The notes under the pieces are model-generated. The model did not search any database, had not been told where the DNA came from, and saw only the letters and a program-made list of their open reading frames with translations. A stretch of DNA of 64,000 bases from Vanrija pseudolonga (Eukaryota; Basidiomycota; Tremellomycetes; Trichosporonales; Trichosporonaceae). The stretch covers positions 930,001 to 994,000 of the forward strand of contig NC_085853.1 in the NCBI RefSeq assembly GCF_020906515.1, given 5' to 3'. Of the stretch, positions 1 to 10,652 are shown in pieces. A program made the translations under genes and the position numbers. Within the stretch, counting starts at the first letter, position 1; each line of letters starts with the position of its first letter.

Positions 1-1452
1 GGTTGATCATTGCACGGGACGCAAACTCGATCTCGGCGACAGTGCGCGCCATGGGGCCGACAACAGGCTGGAAGCATCAGTGGCGCTGCTACCGGTGGCT
101 CACGCACCTTGATACCATCAAAGCCCTGGATGATCTTGCGCGTGCCGGCGGCGGGCCAGCGACCCACGGTGGGTTTGAGGCCCACACAGCCCGAGTACGC
201 CGCGGGAATACGGAGGGAGCCTCCGACTGTAGCCGTCAGTGATAGCCGTCGGCCCCGACATACTGTCACTTCCCCAGCCGAGGGGGGTGCCACGGAGCGT
301 CACGAGCGCTGCCTCGCCTCCCGAGCTTCCACCAGGGGTACGGGCCGACGAGTAGGGGTTGGTCGACGTCCCGAACACGGGGTTGGAGCACTCGAACGCC
401 AGGAGCGTCTGCGGGATGTTGGTCTTGGCGTAGGGGAAGCCGCCGCCCTTGCGGAACAGCTTGACGAGCTGGCAGTACGTGAGTATTGGCTCTACGGCAC
501 TTCAGTGCCACACTTACTCCGCCCTCATCCGCCTCCTCGGTCGTAGGGTCGTAGCAGTGGCTGGGGGTCAGCGGAGGACAGAACAATACCCTACATTGAA
601 CAACCCAGCGATGTGTCAGTGCCCTTGATGTTGTATGTATCTGTGGTCGCGTCAGTACGCCTCTGAATGGCGTGATTTTCTTCTCCTCCTCACCTTTGAA
701 GCTGGACGGCAGGCCCCAGAAGGCTCCTTCGGCCTTGCCACTGGCCTTGAACGCGGCATCCTGCGCACGCGCGTCGGCCAGAGCCTCACGGAACAGCACT
801 GCAAACGAGCGTGAGCGAGTGCTCCGAGGCCCTGCGCAATGCACTTGCGCACTCACCCTCCGTCAAGCAGTTGGTCTTGCGGTGGGCCGCACAAGCTGCG
901 CGGATCTAGGTGTTGTCAGCGCCGTGTTGCCGAGGCGATTGATTTCCGGCGACACGAAGCGAGGTGTTGCTCTCTTGGCCCTGCCCGTGCGCAGCTGCTT
1001 TACTCACAAACGCAATCGTCACACGTTCGCTTGTCCAGCCCGACTTCTTGGCCTTAAGGTTGGCCACAATGTCCTCGGGGCTGAGGGTGGGTGGTTAGCT
1101 GGCCGAAGGCGGAGCGGACCTCGGTCCGATCACTTGGCCGTCGGCTTTCGCTTTCGGGCCCTCGTCATGTCGCTGAGGTTGCGCGACCAGCAGGGCAATG
1201 CCTCGGCTGTCACTGGGTCCCGACGCGCGCCGAACGACGCGACAGCGGCCGCCACCTCGTGCACACCGGACCCTTGACCCTCTCTCACTCTACCCCCCCC
1301 CCTGCCGCACGGGCCTCGACTCACGACAGGAGCAACACTTCGTCGTCCTCTGGGTGGTCGGCTGCGAGGCCAAGCTCCTTCTCCATTTCGGAGACGAGCT
1401 TGTCCTGGTGCGCGAGCTTGTTGGCTGAGACTTCCTTTGTGGGTGTGACCAT
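1..1452 (-). CDS. Amidase of the acetamidase (amidase-signature) family, 3' part outside window
   Basis: Hydrolyses carboxamides such as acetamide to the acid plus ammonia (family role). Nine exons are visible: 1452-1325, 1080-1008, 905-857, 798-694, 640-595, 560-518, 468-264, 226-108, 67-1. Spliced, they give an N-terminal helical region (PEDIVANLKAKKSGWTSERV), then the whole signature core: the Lys of YNIKGTDTSLG, the glycine/serine stretch NPYSSARTPGGSSGGEAAL, and GSDIGGSLRIPAAYSGCVGL with the nucleophile serine. These three provide the Lys-cisSer-Ser triad. About 235 residues are present; the family is usually 530-580, so roughly the C-terminal half is missing only because the window ends. 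Introns are very short (34-50 nt in the 3' half). All motifs are intact, so this is not a pseudogene. It shares an upstream region with the divergent Zn2Cys6 factor; co-regulation is possible but unproven. Confidence 0.9.
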
Positions 1453-2663
1453 TGTGCAGTGGGTTGAGGTGAGCTGGAGGTTCAATATTGAAAGAGAAGC
1501 ACTTGTTGTTGGGGTTGTAGTCGTGACTGCCTGACCTGCCTGACCTGCCTGGCGCGCCTGAACGCGCGTTTGTAGTAGCCGGTATTCAGTTGCCAAGTTA
1601 ATCCGCTGCGTCCAGCCAACCTCGGCGGCCGGGTTGCCGGGGAACCAAACTCTCCCACGGTCGAGCAAGATTGCCCACTTGTATTCAGTTGCTTCATCTC
1701 ACTGTCAAAGCAAGAAGGTCGCATCGAAGCCGACGCGACGCGCCGCCAAGCGCAGTTGAGATTGAAGTGGATTGACCATGGACCAAGTCTCGTGCAATGT
1801 CGTTGTCGTAGTCTATGCATACGGAAAACTCGGAAGGACCGCTGCGGCACAGGCACTGTGGAGCCGCCGGCTCGTCGTGAAGAGGAGGAAAGAAAGTCTA
1901 GACAATGACGTAGAGGGGGGCATTTGAACGGGGCAAGTGAAAGTCAACTTGCCCACGGTGGAGGCGGGATGCCCGTCGGCCATGACTTTGGTGTTGACGG
2001 CCCTCCACTCCTCTTGCCCCCTGCGCATTGTCGCAGACCTCTGGCCCCACTGCGGTCGCCATCTGTGCCCCCCGTCGCCCCTTCACTCACCCAGCGAGCG
2101 CCAAGCAGCAGCAGCAGCAAGCACGACGCCGTGACATTGCCAGGTCTGGTCCAGTCACGACTTTGCAGGAACACTACAACCTTTGTATTGCTCATCCTCG
2201 TCGTCCTCAATATCCGGCAACTCTTTGTTCTTCGTCCTTTTATCAGTCTTCATCTTTTCCTACTTCACAGTCTGCTGGACACGAGACGCCACCACCACCG
2301 CGACCTCCCCCCTCACCTTCACCTCCTTGACCCAGTGGCACTTTACGCCCTCCTGCTGCAATCACCGTATACACCGTCCGACGTTTGTCTCGCACCCCTC
2401 CCCCCGGTGGTAAACTGCGCTTGGTGCCGAATCCCAAGCCTTCGTCAGCGTTCCCGGGCACCCCGGCATCTACCTGCAAACCACAACGTAGCACACACAT
2501 TGCAGACCGCCACTTGCTACATTGTCTACACCAACAACCACACGTCCACACACACCAACCCCTTCAGACGCTTTGCCGTCGCTGTGACACTCATTGAGCC
2601 GGCCTTGCTTCGATTTCCCTTCTCAACCTTGCTTCCTTCGGGACACCACAACTCCTACAAGCC
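1453..2663. other. Shared upstream region between amidase and Zn2Cys6 factor
   Basis: About 1.2 kb between two divergent start codons. It contains no convincing coding exon. The half nearest the transcription factor is C/T/A-rich (CCACCACC and CTCC runs around 2280-2640), as expected for a basidiomycete core promoter and 5' leader. A short run of repeated CCTGCCTGA-like units lies at about 1530-1550. Confidence 0.5.
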
Positions 2664-5518
2664 ATGGAACAGTCACCAGAGTACGAGGACATCCTCGACG
2701 ACGAGACCCTCGCCCCACTCAAGCGTAACCACGCTTGTCTCCAAGTGCGTGTGTGCTCTGAACGCCAGACGCGCGTTGCGCGTACAATCCGGCCGCCGTC
2801 GGCTTGCCGAAATCAGTTGCCGTGCTAACACCCCGCCCAGTGCAAGAAACGCAAAGTCAAGTGCGATGCCGTTCGCCCCACATGCAACCCATGCTTGAGG
2901 TCGCACGCGCATGCTCTCCGCTCGGCCCAGCGCAACAAGTCACGGCCGCCACCCCTCGTGTGCTCGTACGCCGAGGGCGATGAGGAGGAGATGGCGGCAG
3001 CCGAAGCCGAAGCGCAGAGGAAGCGCACAGCCAACGGCACTGCTGGACCAGGTCTGGCCAAGCGCAGCGCGATCGGTCTCGACCGCATTGGACGGGAAAA
3101 GAACGTCCGCGTCGAGGAGGAGAAGGACACACTGCGCGCTCGCATCGCCGAGCTGGAAGCTCGGATTGCAGCGCTTACTACCGATCCTGTCCCGCCTGTG
3201 CCTCCACTTGCCCAAAGCTCTCTTTACAGCGGCATGGCCAACAAGCCTGGCGTGACGATTGACAAGAACGGGTTCAACCCAATCGCGATGGGCAACTCTT
3301 CTACCCTCAACGGCCCAGAGGCAGGCAAGAATGGACACGTGCCCCCACCTATTCTGCACATTGAGACCGGCGAGCCCGGCAACTTCCAGACGTTTGACTT
3401 CTCCAACCTCCTGGTGCTGCCCGCCAACTGGCCCAAGAACCTGCCATCGCCGGCGATTCTCGAGCACCTCATCGACACTTTCTTCCAGTGCGAGCCTCAG
3501 ATGCCACGCATCATCCACCGCTCCAGCCTCATGGCCCGCCTCAAGCTCCCACCGACGTCTGATGACTTTCCTTTCCCGGGCTTGTTGCACGCAATTTGTG
3601 CTTCAGCCGCACCCCATACACCGTGGACGACGACTCTGCAGCCTGAGGAGCTCGAGGCAACACGTATGCGCCACATTGCCCTTGGTCTCGACCTCGAGTC
3701 GTGCGAGGACTTTGCCATGGCGCAAGCCGAGGCCGCCGAACGGTGTATCCGCCACAGCACCGTCATGTGCGTGATGGGCCCGGGATCGTTCATCTTTGAC
3801 GTCCTCCGAGCACATGTACGTGGCAAATGGAGGGGAGGATACTAACCCGCCCAGCTCGTTCTCAGCAATGTGTACTTTACAAAGAACATGCCGTTGCGGT
3901 CGTGGATCACGGCGGGTACGCCGGGACGGCTCATCAAGGCGCTCGAGCTCATCAACAGGAACCGTGGGTTAAGATACTGCTCAATGTCTAACCCCTCACA
4001 GCTCGTAAATCTGACAAGGGCACCCTCATGCCCGATTGTGCAAGCGACCGTGACCGTGAAGAGCGATACGCCACAGTCTGGATGGCGTACCTGACGGAAT
4101 CAACCCTGTCTGTCAACTCTGCCTGGTCGCAGAGTCTGGAAGTCGATGAGATCGGCATCCCGCTGCCGACAAGTAACGACGAGTTCAACCAGAAGAATGA
4201 CTTCTTCGGTATGATGAAGCCCAACCCTCAGAACGCGCACGAGCACGACGTGTTGGTGAAGTATGTATCAATCAATAGCAAGCCTGGAGCTAACGCGCGA
4301 CAGCCACCCCGTCATCGACCCATTCGTGCTCGTCATCAAGTGCTCGCTCCTCCTCGGACGAGCGGCAAAGTGGATCCGCCAGTGGCAGCAGAGAGTAATG
4401 CAGCCTGGTGACGAGATGGAGGGCCTCAAGAGCTCGACATTCATCCAGCTCAACGGCGACATCTTTGCGTTCCAGCTCAGCCTCCCGTCGCACCTCAAGA
4501 ACATTTACCGAAGCATTGATGCCGGCAACGCGGCCAGCGCGTTCACCGCCGACATTATGAGCCTTCACGTGTTCCCCAACCTGGCGATCTTGTTGCTGCA
4601 TGAGCAGTTCGTCGACTGGACCGGCCGCGAGACGGCTGCGCACAGTCAGATCCAGAAGGCATTCGAGGCGATCGTGGGCTACATCCACCTGGTGCCGTCG
4701 CAGCTCGACATTACGCACCTGTTGACGCCGCTTCTCACCTTCTCCCTCTTCACTGTTGGCCGGTTCATCAACAAGTTTATTGCCCGTGCCAACAAGCTCC
4801 AGCAGTATGCCCAGGCGAGCCGCTGGCGGACGGATTTGATGGCCATCATGGACAGTGAGTTACAAAGGATCCCCCAACGATCAGCCCTAACCCCCCAGTG
4901 ATGCGTCGCTATGGAGGCAAGCACGCACTCGGGCAACAGCTCGGAGCCTACCTCGCCAACTACCAGCGGATGCAGGAGGACGGAACGCTGCAGATTGAGG
5001 ACTCGCAAATAGATGGATCGTGCCACGCTGCTATCCCGAAGGCGTCGCTCACGTCTGTGACGCCCCAATCGAGCGCGACGCCCAAGTCGACCCCGGGGGG
5101 TGCACCTTCGACGATCGGCTCCGACTGCCTGGACTGGAACTTGGCATCGGGCGTGGCGTCTGGGGCCGGCACGAGTCCCGCAATCCCCTCGCTCGGCAGC
5201 AGCGGACAAACACCCGAAAGCGTCGGCGCCGCAAGCTCGTCTTCCGGCGGCAACGCTCATGGTGTCCACAACCTGGGCTTGCCGTCAGCCAATCTGTCGG
5301 GCTTGGACGCCTCGTCGCTCATGGATGCTCAGGGGCAGGGCGCGACCCTTTTCGACCCAACGTTGCTCGACTTCCTAGATCCTTCGAGCGCACAGGCCGC
5401 ATCATTCAGCACAGGGATCGGCGGCGGCAAGCACGGCGCCAACGACGCGACATTCCTTGCAGAGCTGGTGAGCGGGGACGCACAGGCCTGGGGGGCGCAG
5501 TACTTTGCTCAGTCATGA
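2664..5518 (+). CDS. Zn2Cys6 (Gal4-type) transcription factor with fungal-specific TF domain
   Basis: Predicted nuclear DNA-binding regulator of 864 residues, six exons: 2664-2744, 2841-3815, 3855-3963, 4002-4260, 4304-4854, 4899-5518. The binuclear zinc cluster straddles the first intron: Cys 25, 28, 35, 42, 45 and 68 (CLQCKKRKVKC then CNPC), so splicing is required to build it. A basic stretch and a short coiled coil (about residues 115-138, RARIAELEARIAAL) follow. The middle part (LILxxLIDTFFQCEP-like, FPFPGLLHAICASAAPHTPW, and the long helical block up to about 660) matches the fungal_trans regulatory domain. The C-terminus is Ser/Gly/Ala-rich and low in structure. The last zinc-cluster loop is unusually long at 22 residues. 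It is divergent from the amidase; control of that gene would be a guess. The family is too large to assign a target. Confidence 0.88.
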
Positions 5519-5812
5519 GTGATAACATGGCTGGCTGGAGGGGTTAGAACGGGGCGAGGTTACCCTATACGCGATAAGGACACGGACGCACCAATGGGGG
5601 GCCTTGGTTGGACGGGCGCTCGCGTTAGACGAGCTGAGGCTGGCGTTGTTGTGGTGGCGCGGCGCTCGTGTGGTGGCGCAATCAATTTGTAGTAGTAGAC
5701 AGGCCTTTTGGAGGCCGAGGTTTGTAATTTGTGTGATTGTATTGGATGGATGTAGGATTGTGCGTGCGTGTGTGGGTGCGCTGGCGTGTGGCGTCGAGGC
5801 TGGGTGGACTTG

Positions 5813-5830
5813 TCAGCTGACGTCAGCTGA
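5813..5830. promoter_or_regulatory. 18-bp perfect palindrome: CRE core flanked by E-boxes
   Basis: TCAGCTGACGTCAGCTGA is identical to its reverse complement. Its centre TGACGTCA is a full cAMP-response element, the site bound by bZIP factors, and each arm carries CAGCTG, an E-box for bHLH factors. It lies about 300 bp past the stop of the Zn2Cys6 gene and 4.8 kb before the HMG gene. A regulatory role is an inference. Confidence 0.4.
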
Positions 5831-7355
5831 GGTTGAGGTATTAAACCAAGAAGCGACAGGGCGACAAGGGCGACAAGGGCGAGAATGGCTGCCACGTTGG
5901 TCGATATCGATATCTTGGTGTTTATTGCTGCTCCCTTGCCCGTCTCGAGGAGGAGCCGAACGGGGCGAGCAGTGACAACGTTGCTCGCGTCAGCACCAGC
6001 AAGGGACGTGCGAGTGGCGGCCGTGTGGTCACGAAGCGATGGCCATGTGCGGCAGTGGTCTCCACCGCTCGCTCGGGCTTCCAAGCCCCAGTCCAGCGTC
6101 GTCTGCCAGGCAGTCATTGATCGGGGCAGGCAGGCGGCCGTCTGCCGAATGTAAATACACATGTATGTATGTAAGCCAGTCAGCCAGCTACGCCACAGCT
6201 ATTCTCAGCGAAGCGGTGCGCGCGGCGGGGCCGTGCTCGTGCGTGGCTTGGTTACCTGGCGGCGGCACGATCGGCAGCATGCAAACTCGACAAAGTCGGC
6301 GCGCGACCATCAAACTCGCTAAGACGCAGTGGCGGTCGCACGCAGGCTTGCTTGCTTACACCAGCCAACCCGCCGCCGGGGCAACAATGATGGCGCTCTC
6401 AACACCACTGCCGCTCGGCTCTCGCCGCATTCTGCCGCCGGCGGGTCAGGAGCCTGTGGGGAATGTGGCGCCGCCGTGTGCGTGTCGCCGAGTTACACCG
6501 ACCTGAGTGAGGCATTTAGCTTGTGAGACCGACCTTGTCTGAGGTGCTGTTGTGTGAAGTGCCGTTGCCGTCGTGTCTGGGCCTGCTGCGCCGGATGATC
6601 TGCGAGCGAGCTTGGCGCGTCGTGTTACATGTCGCGGGGGGACGCTAGCGGCGAGGACGGCGAGGAGGGCGCACGCGCGAGGCACTCGCACGCTGTACGC
6701 TGTATTTCGTAGCATACATGCATCACACACGCTGCCTGCCACTGGCTACTGCGCTCCCCCAACAATCAACCTGCATACGTACCCACTTAATTTCTTTCCC
6801 TCACCCTCATCCCCCTCACCTCACCCGACATCGTCCCCTCCCCCACAACCCTGACGCCACGCGACAAGGCCACTCGCCACCCGCTGTTCTGCCCCCATGG
6901 GTCTATTGTGCTCGGTGGCGCAGGTAGTAGCGGTGAGTGCCGCTGTGTGCCCTTTTGGCACCCACCGTCCCATTACGTGCGGTTGCGCGTGTCGGCCGGG
7001 CCGAAAGCAGCCAGCACGGCGCGTTCGGCACTGGCGGCCGGGCGGGGTTACGCGCGGGGCTGCGTCGGCGGTGTCGGTGCTCGGGAGATCTGTGAGTCAG
7101 TCAGTCTGAGGTGCTGCTTGCGGCTGCGGCAGAATACGAGACTGCTGCTGGTGGTCGCCGCACGCACACATGGCCGTGGCGCACGATGGGAACAGTACAT
7201 GCAGCGTGCGTGTATATCCAGAGCGAGCTAGCCAGCCGCCCGTCGTCACTGCCCAGCGAGCCAGCAAGCCAACGCCGCGTGCATATTCCCGAGCGGCGGA
7301 AGAAGACGTCTTGGGCGAGGTATCCGCCGCGGCGCTCGCGCTTGGTTGTGGTTTG

Positions 7356-7357
7356 GG

Positions 7358-7389
<32 letters not shown>

Positions 7390-7390
7390 C
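7356..7390. repeat. (GGCA)n microsatellite
   Basis: About nine consecutive GGCA/GCAG units in the gene-poor region. A second simple tract of GGTGGGT units lies at about 7650-7690. Confidence 0.85.
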
Positions 7391-8890
7391 CCGCGGGCAT
7401 GCGGACGGGAAATCCGCCGGCCTGCGCTGCTTGTGGGTGTGTGCGTGCAGAATGAAGTGAGCGAGCTCGCCACGCGGCGGTGGTGGCGGCGTGGTGGCGG
7501 TGGTGGCGTAGTGGCTCAAGTGGCGCCGCCCAGGGCTCGGTGGGAATCGGCAGTAGTGGTGAGTGAGTTGGTGCGTGACCTGTCGAGTTCGAGGCGCGGA
7601 TTGGATTGGCCCACGGCCTGCTCGCTGACACTGTTTCAGCCTGTTGGCGTGGTGGGTGGTGGGTGGTGGGTGGTGGGGGGTGGGGGGTGTGGCCTGGCCT
7701 GCTTGCTGAGAGAGGAACGAGTCAAACTGCCCTTCCGCTGTACTGACTTGCTGCGGACCACGCCGCAGGCCGCGTCTCGCGCTAACAGTCTTCTGGCCGC
7801 GGAACACGGGTCATCGGATGTTCGGATGCTAATGTAGCGGTAGCCGTGAGTGATGCAAGTCGCCCACCTCTCCCTTGGTTTGGCACGCGGCCGGCTGCTG
7901 CACACCGCCTATGTATTCCAGATTCAGCGCTGCTGCGGCTGCAGCTTGAGCAGACGGACGCACTGCACGCACGCACACAGAGTCGATCTATACTGGTCTG
8001 CAAGCCCGCATGCACGCCCGCACGCACGCACGCACCCACGCCCGCACGCACACACCACGTCTGCGCTGCCGAATGTATGCACACCTGACCGAGGGACCGA
8101 GCGACCAAGCGACCAACCACTCCCAACTCCAGATTCGCCGCCGGCCCCCCCGCGCCACCCCGTGTCGCCTACTCTCGCGATTTGTATTATTCTCGCGACG
8201 CGGATTTGTATTCCCAGTTGCCTCCCTCCTCCCCTGTGCGCCTCGGGCGGGCTGGCAATTTGGATCAAGACCGCACTCGAGCTGCGCCTGCCTGCGCGCA
8301 CACGCCACCGAGATGAGCGTCCGGCGTGGCGTGGCGCGTGGCGTGCCAGGGTGTAGCAGTGAGCAGTGAGCAGTGTGCGGGCATGCAGAGTGTCGTCTAC
8401 TGCTGCCGACTGCTGCCTCGTCGCTGCTGCCTGCTGCCAGAAGCGCCTCGTCGCCGCCGCCTCCCTCCGCCGCCGCACACCACACCACACACCACCAGGG
8501 CCCTCGCCTTGCCACGGCGCAAAAGCCTGTTCCACCCATGCAACCCACCCACCCCCGCAGGGACACGATACGCCAGCAAGCCGCACGCCTCTGACGCCTG
8601 GCTGGCTCTGGCCTGCCTCGCCTGCCTGCCTGGGTATGCCTGCCTGGGCAGTCAGTGGGTGGTGGGAGTCAAGGGTCGCGGACGCTGCCTGGATGCCTGG
8701 CCGTGCCGACCCCGGCAAGATCAGCAAACCATCCAGAAGAAGAGCTGCAGCAGCATCCAGCATCAGGTGGCATGTTCTTGCTCGTGCTCAACAATAGAAA
8801 AGATTCGCGACAGATCTCGTCGCCCCAGCCTCTTCCCCTCCCACATTGATTGCTGATCGCTGGCTGGCCGAGCGAGCCGTCCGCGCCAAC

Positions 8891-8921
8891 GCACGCACAC
8901 ACACACACGCGCGCGCGCGCG
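8891..8921. repeat. Alternating purine-pyrimidine tract (CA)n(CG)n
   Basis: Thirty-one bases alternate strictly purine/pyrimidine, going from a CA-type run into an uninterrupted CG-type run. Such sequence is the classic substrate for left-handed Z-DNA. It lies in the non-coding region before the HMG factor. Confidence 0.8.
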
Positions 8922-9924
8922 ACGACGACCGACAGGCGACGCACAAACACGCCCACGCACGCACGCACACTGCCCGACCACCACCCCGCCCGTCGCATGC
9001 ACGTCCCCCGCGTCGACCATCCCCGCTGCGCCGAGAGCTATAACTGCAGCTGCCGCTGCTGCTGCAACACCGGCCTTGCCTGACTCGTCGACGACGTCGA
9101 CGACGACACGACTTGCGCATCTCCCCCGCCGCCGCACCACCGCACTGCTGTGGTATTTCAATGTAAGTAGAGTTGCGCCTCTGCGAAAAGAGTTTTGGGC
9201 AAAGAGGAACAATGCGGCGCGGCATGGTGAAACCTTGTGCTTGTTCGTTGTGTGGACATGTTGTGGGTGCAGCAGGCAGGTGATGCGTGCCTGTCTTGCT
9301 CTTGGCCATGCTCCTGGCTGGCTATCGCTGCCGTTGCCGCCTGCACCGGTCCTTGTCGGCCTTCGGGGTCCCCCTTGTCCTCTGCAGTACTCGGTGTCCT
9401 CCTTGTCCGTTGCCGCTACGCTTGTTGTGGCCCGTGCCGCGTCAAAGTGCATGGCATCAGATACAGTGCAGTGGTCGTTGGCATGTCGTGCCTGGTGTCC
9501 GAGGTTGATGGGCCAAGAACAACAACAATCTGGTCCTCATCGGAAACGCATCAAAGAATGCGAGCGCGTCGTGTCTGCTGCTACTGCATGCACATTCCAA
9601 CCCCTACCAGTGTCGCAGTGCTCATCAGCATCAACAGCTGACGAAAACCAGCACCGCCGCGCCGCTCACTCGCCCTCGCCACCTATTGTTCTCGCCGAGC
9701 CATCAACCTTGCACTCCCCCTGTCCGTCCACCTCTCTGTCCTCTCTCGCGCCGGGCGCATCATCGTTGCGAGAGAACAAGGCCTCGACAAGACGAGAACA
9801 AAACCCCGGTCAGTCTCCCCTCCCAGGCGGGGATTGGCGTACAAGAGATAAAGGCAGCCTCGCATCCTTGATCTTCCTTGTTTCGTCGTCACTGCTCATC
9901 CACCACACACATACCCACCACAGT

Positions 9925-9982
9925 GTAAGTGTCACGCCGGCCTGCCAACGCCCTGCCACTGCCAATCGTACATGACTGACAG
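9925..9982 (+). other. Candidate 5'-UTR intron of the HMG factor
   Basis: Begins GTAAGTG, ends CTGACAG with a branch-point-like ACTGAC just before the acceptor; 58 nt, within the size range of coding introns in this window. No coding frame runs across it, so it would be a leader intron. RNA evidence is needed to confirm it. Confidence 0.35.
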
Positions 9983-10652
9983 GGGGTGACTAGCATAGTT
10001 GTCTACACGCTTGACAACAACTTCGACCTGTTCTTAGCTACTGCTACTCTACATCGGCGTGCTTCTCTTCTCGAAGCAAACCCTGGTCGTCACCACCGCG
10101 TCACCGCTCGTCACCGTCAACACGACCTTCGCGCTCACTTCGAGGGCCCCCCGCTCACACCTCACCCCCTCCTTTCCAGCCCTCGCGCACTCGCACCAAG
10201 GGCTTTAACGTCTTCTCTCCCTCCCGCCGCCGACGCCTCACACGCCGCCGCCGCCGCCACCACCGCAGCTGCATACTCGCATACCTCTTGCACCACTCGT
10301 AGCAGCTACTCGCTACTCCTCCTCTGCCCTCGCCCCTCTCCACGTGCTGCACGTTCCCCACTGCACGGTCCTGCCTTTGGCGTACGCCTCGGCCCTCCAT
10401 CCCCATCAAACTTACCCTGCGGCAGTCATCTGTGACGACACTGGTTGAGTGACCCCCCCCCGCGCGACTCGCCTCGCGCACCACACACCTCGCACCCACA
10501 ACATCCTTTATAGGTCCACTGTGCTCTTTCTATCCTCTCTCGACACTGCAACACTCGCACTCTCGAGCCCAAAGCAAACTCCCGACACCCGAAACGCGCC
10601 TCGACCTCCCCCCCTTTGCCACGACCCAACCACGCGCGTGTCACCACCCAGC

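Larger units (their letters stand above)
5519..10652. other. 5.1 kb gene-poor region, probably includes the long leader of the HMG factor
   Basis: No exon with family resemblance was found on either strand; the open frames here are low-complexity. Most of it is made of simple-sequence tracts (GGCA, GGTGGGT, CACG and CA/CG repeats) and a few palindromes. The right part looks like a transcribed leader: there are strong donor sites GTAAGT at 9163 and 9925, and 9925-9982 reads as a complete 58-nt intron (GTAAGT, branch CTGAC, AG). From about 10,000 to 10,650 the DNA is a C/T/A-rich, G-poor promoter or leader on the plus strand. Confidence 0.5.

Noticed and set aside
5560-6162. 200-residue minus-strand open frame after the Zn2Cys6 gene
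   Set aside because: Low-complexity sequence without homology pattern; spans two palindromes and 3' flank.
9076-9975. 299-residue open frame in the HMG upstream region
   Set aside because: No domain, Cys/Ser/Leu composition like random GC-rich DNA, and it is crossed by strong donor sites; better read as 5' leader.
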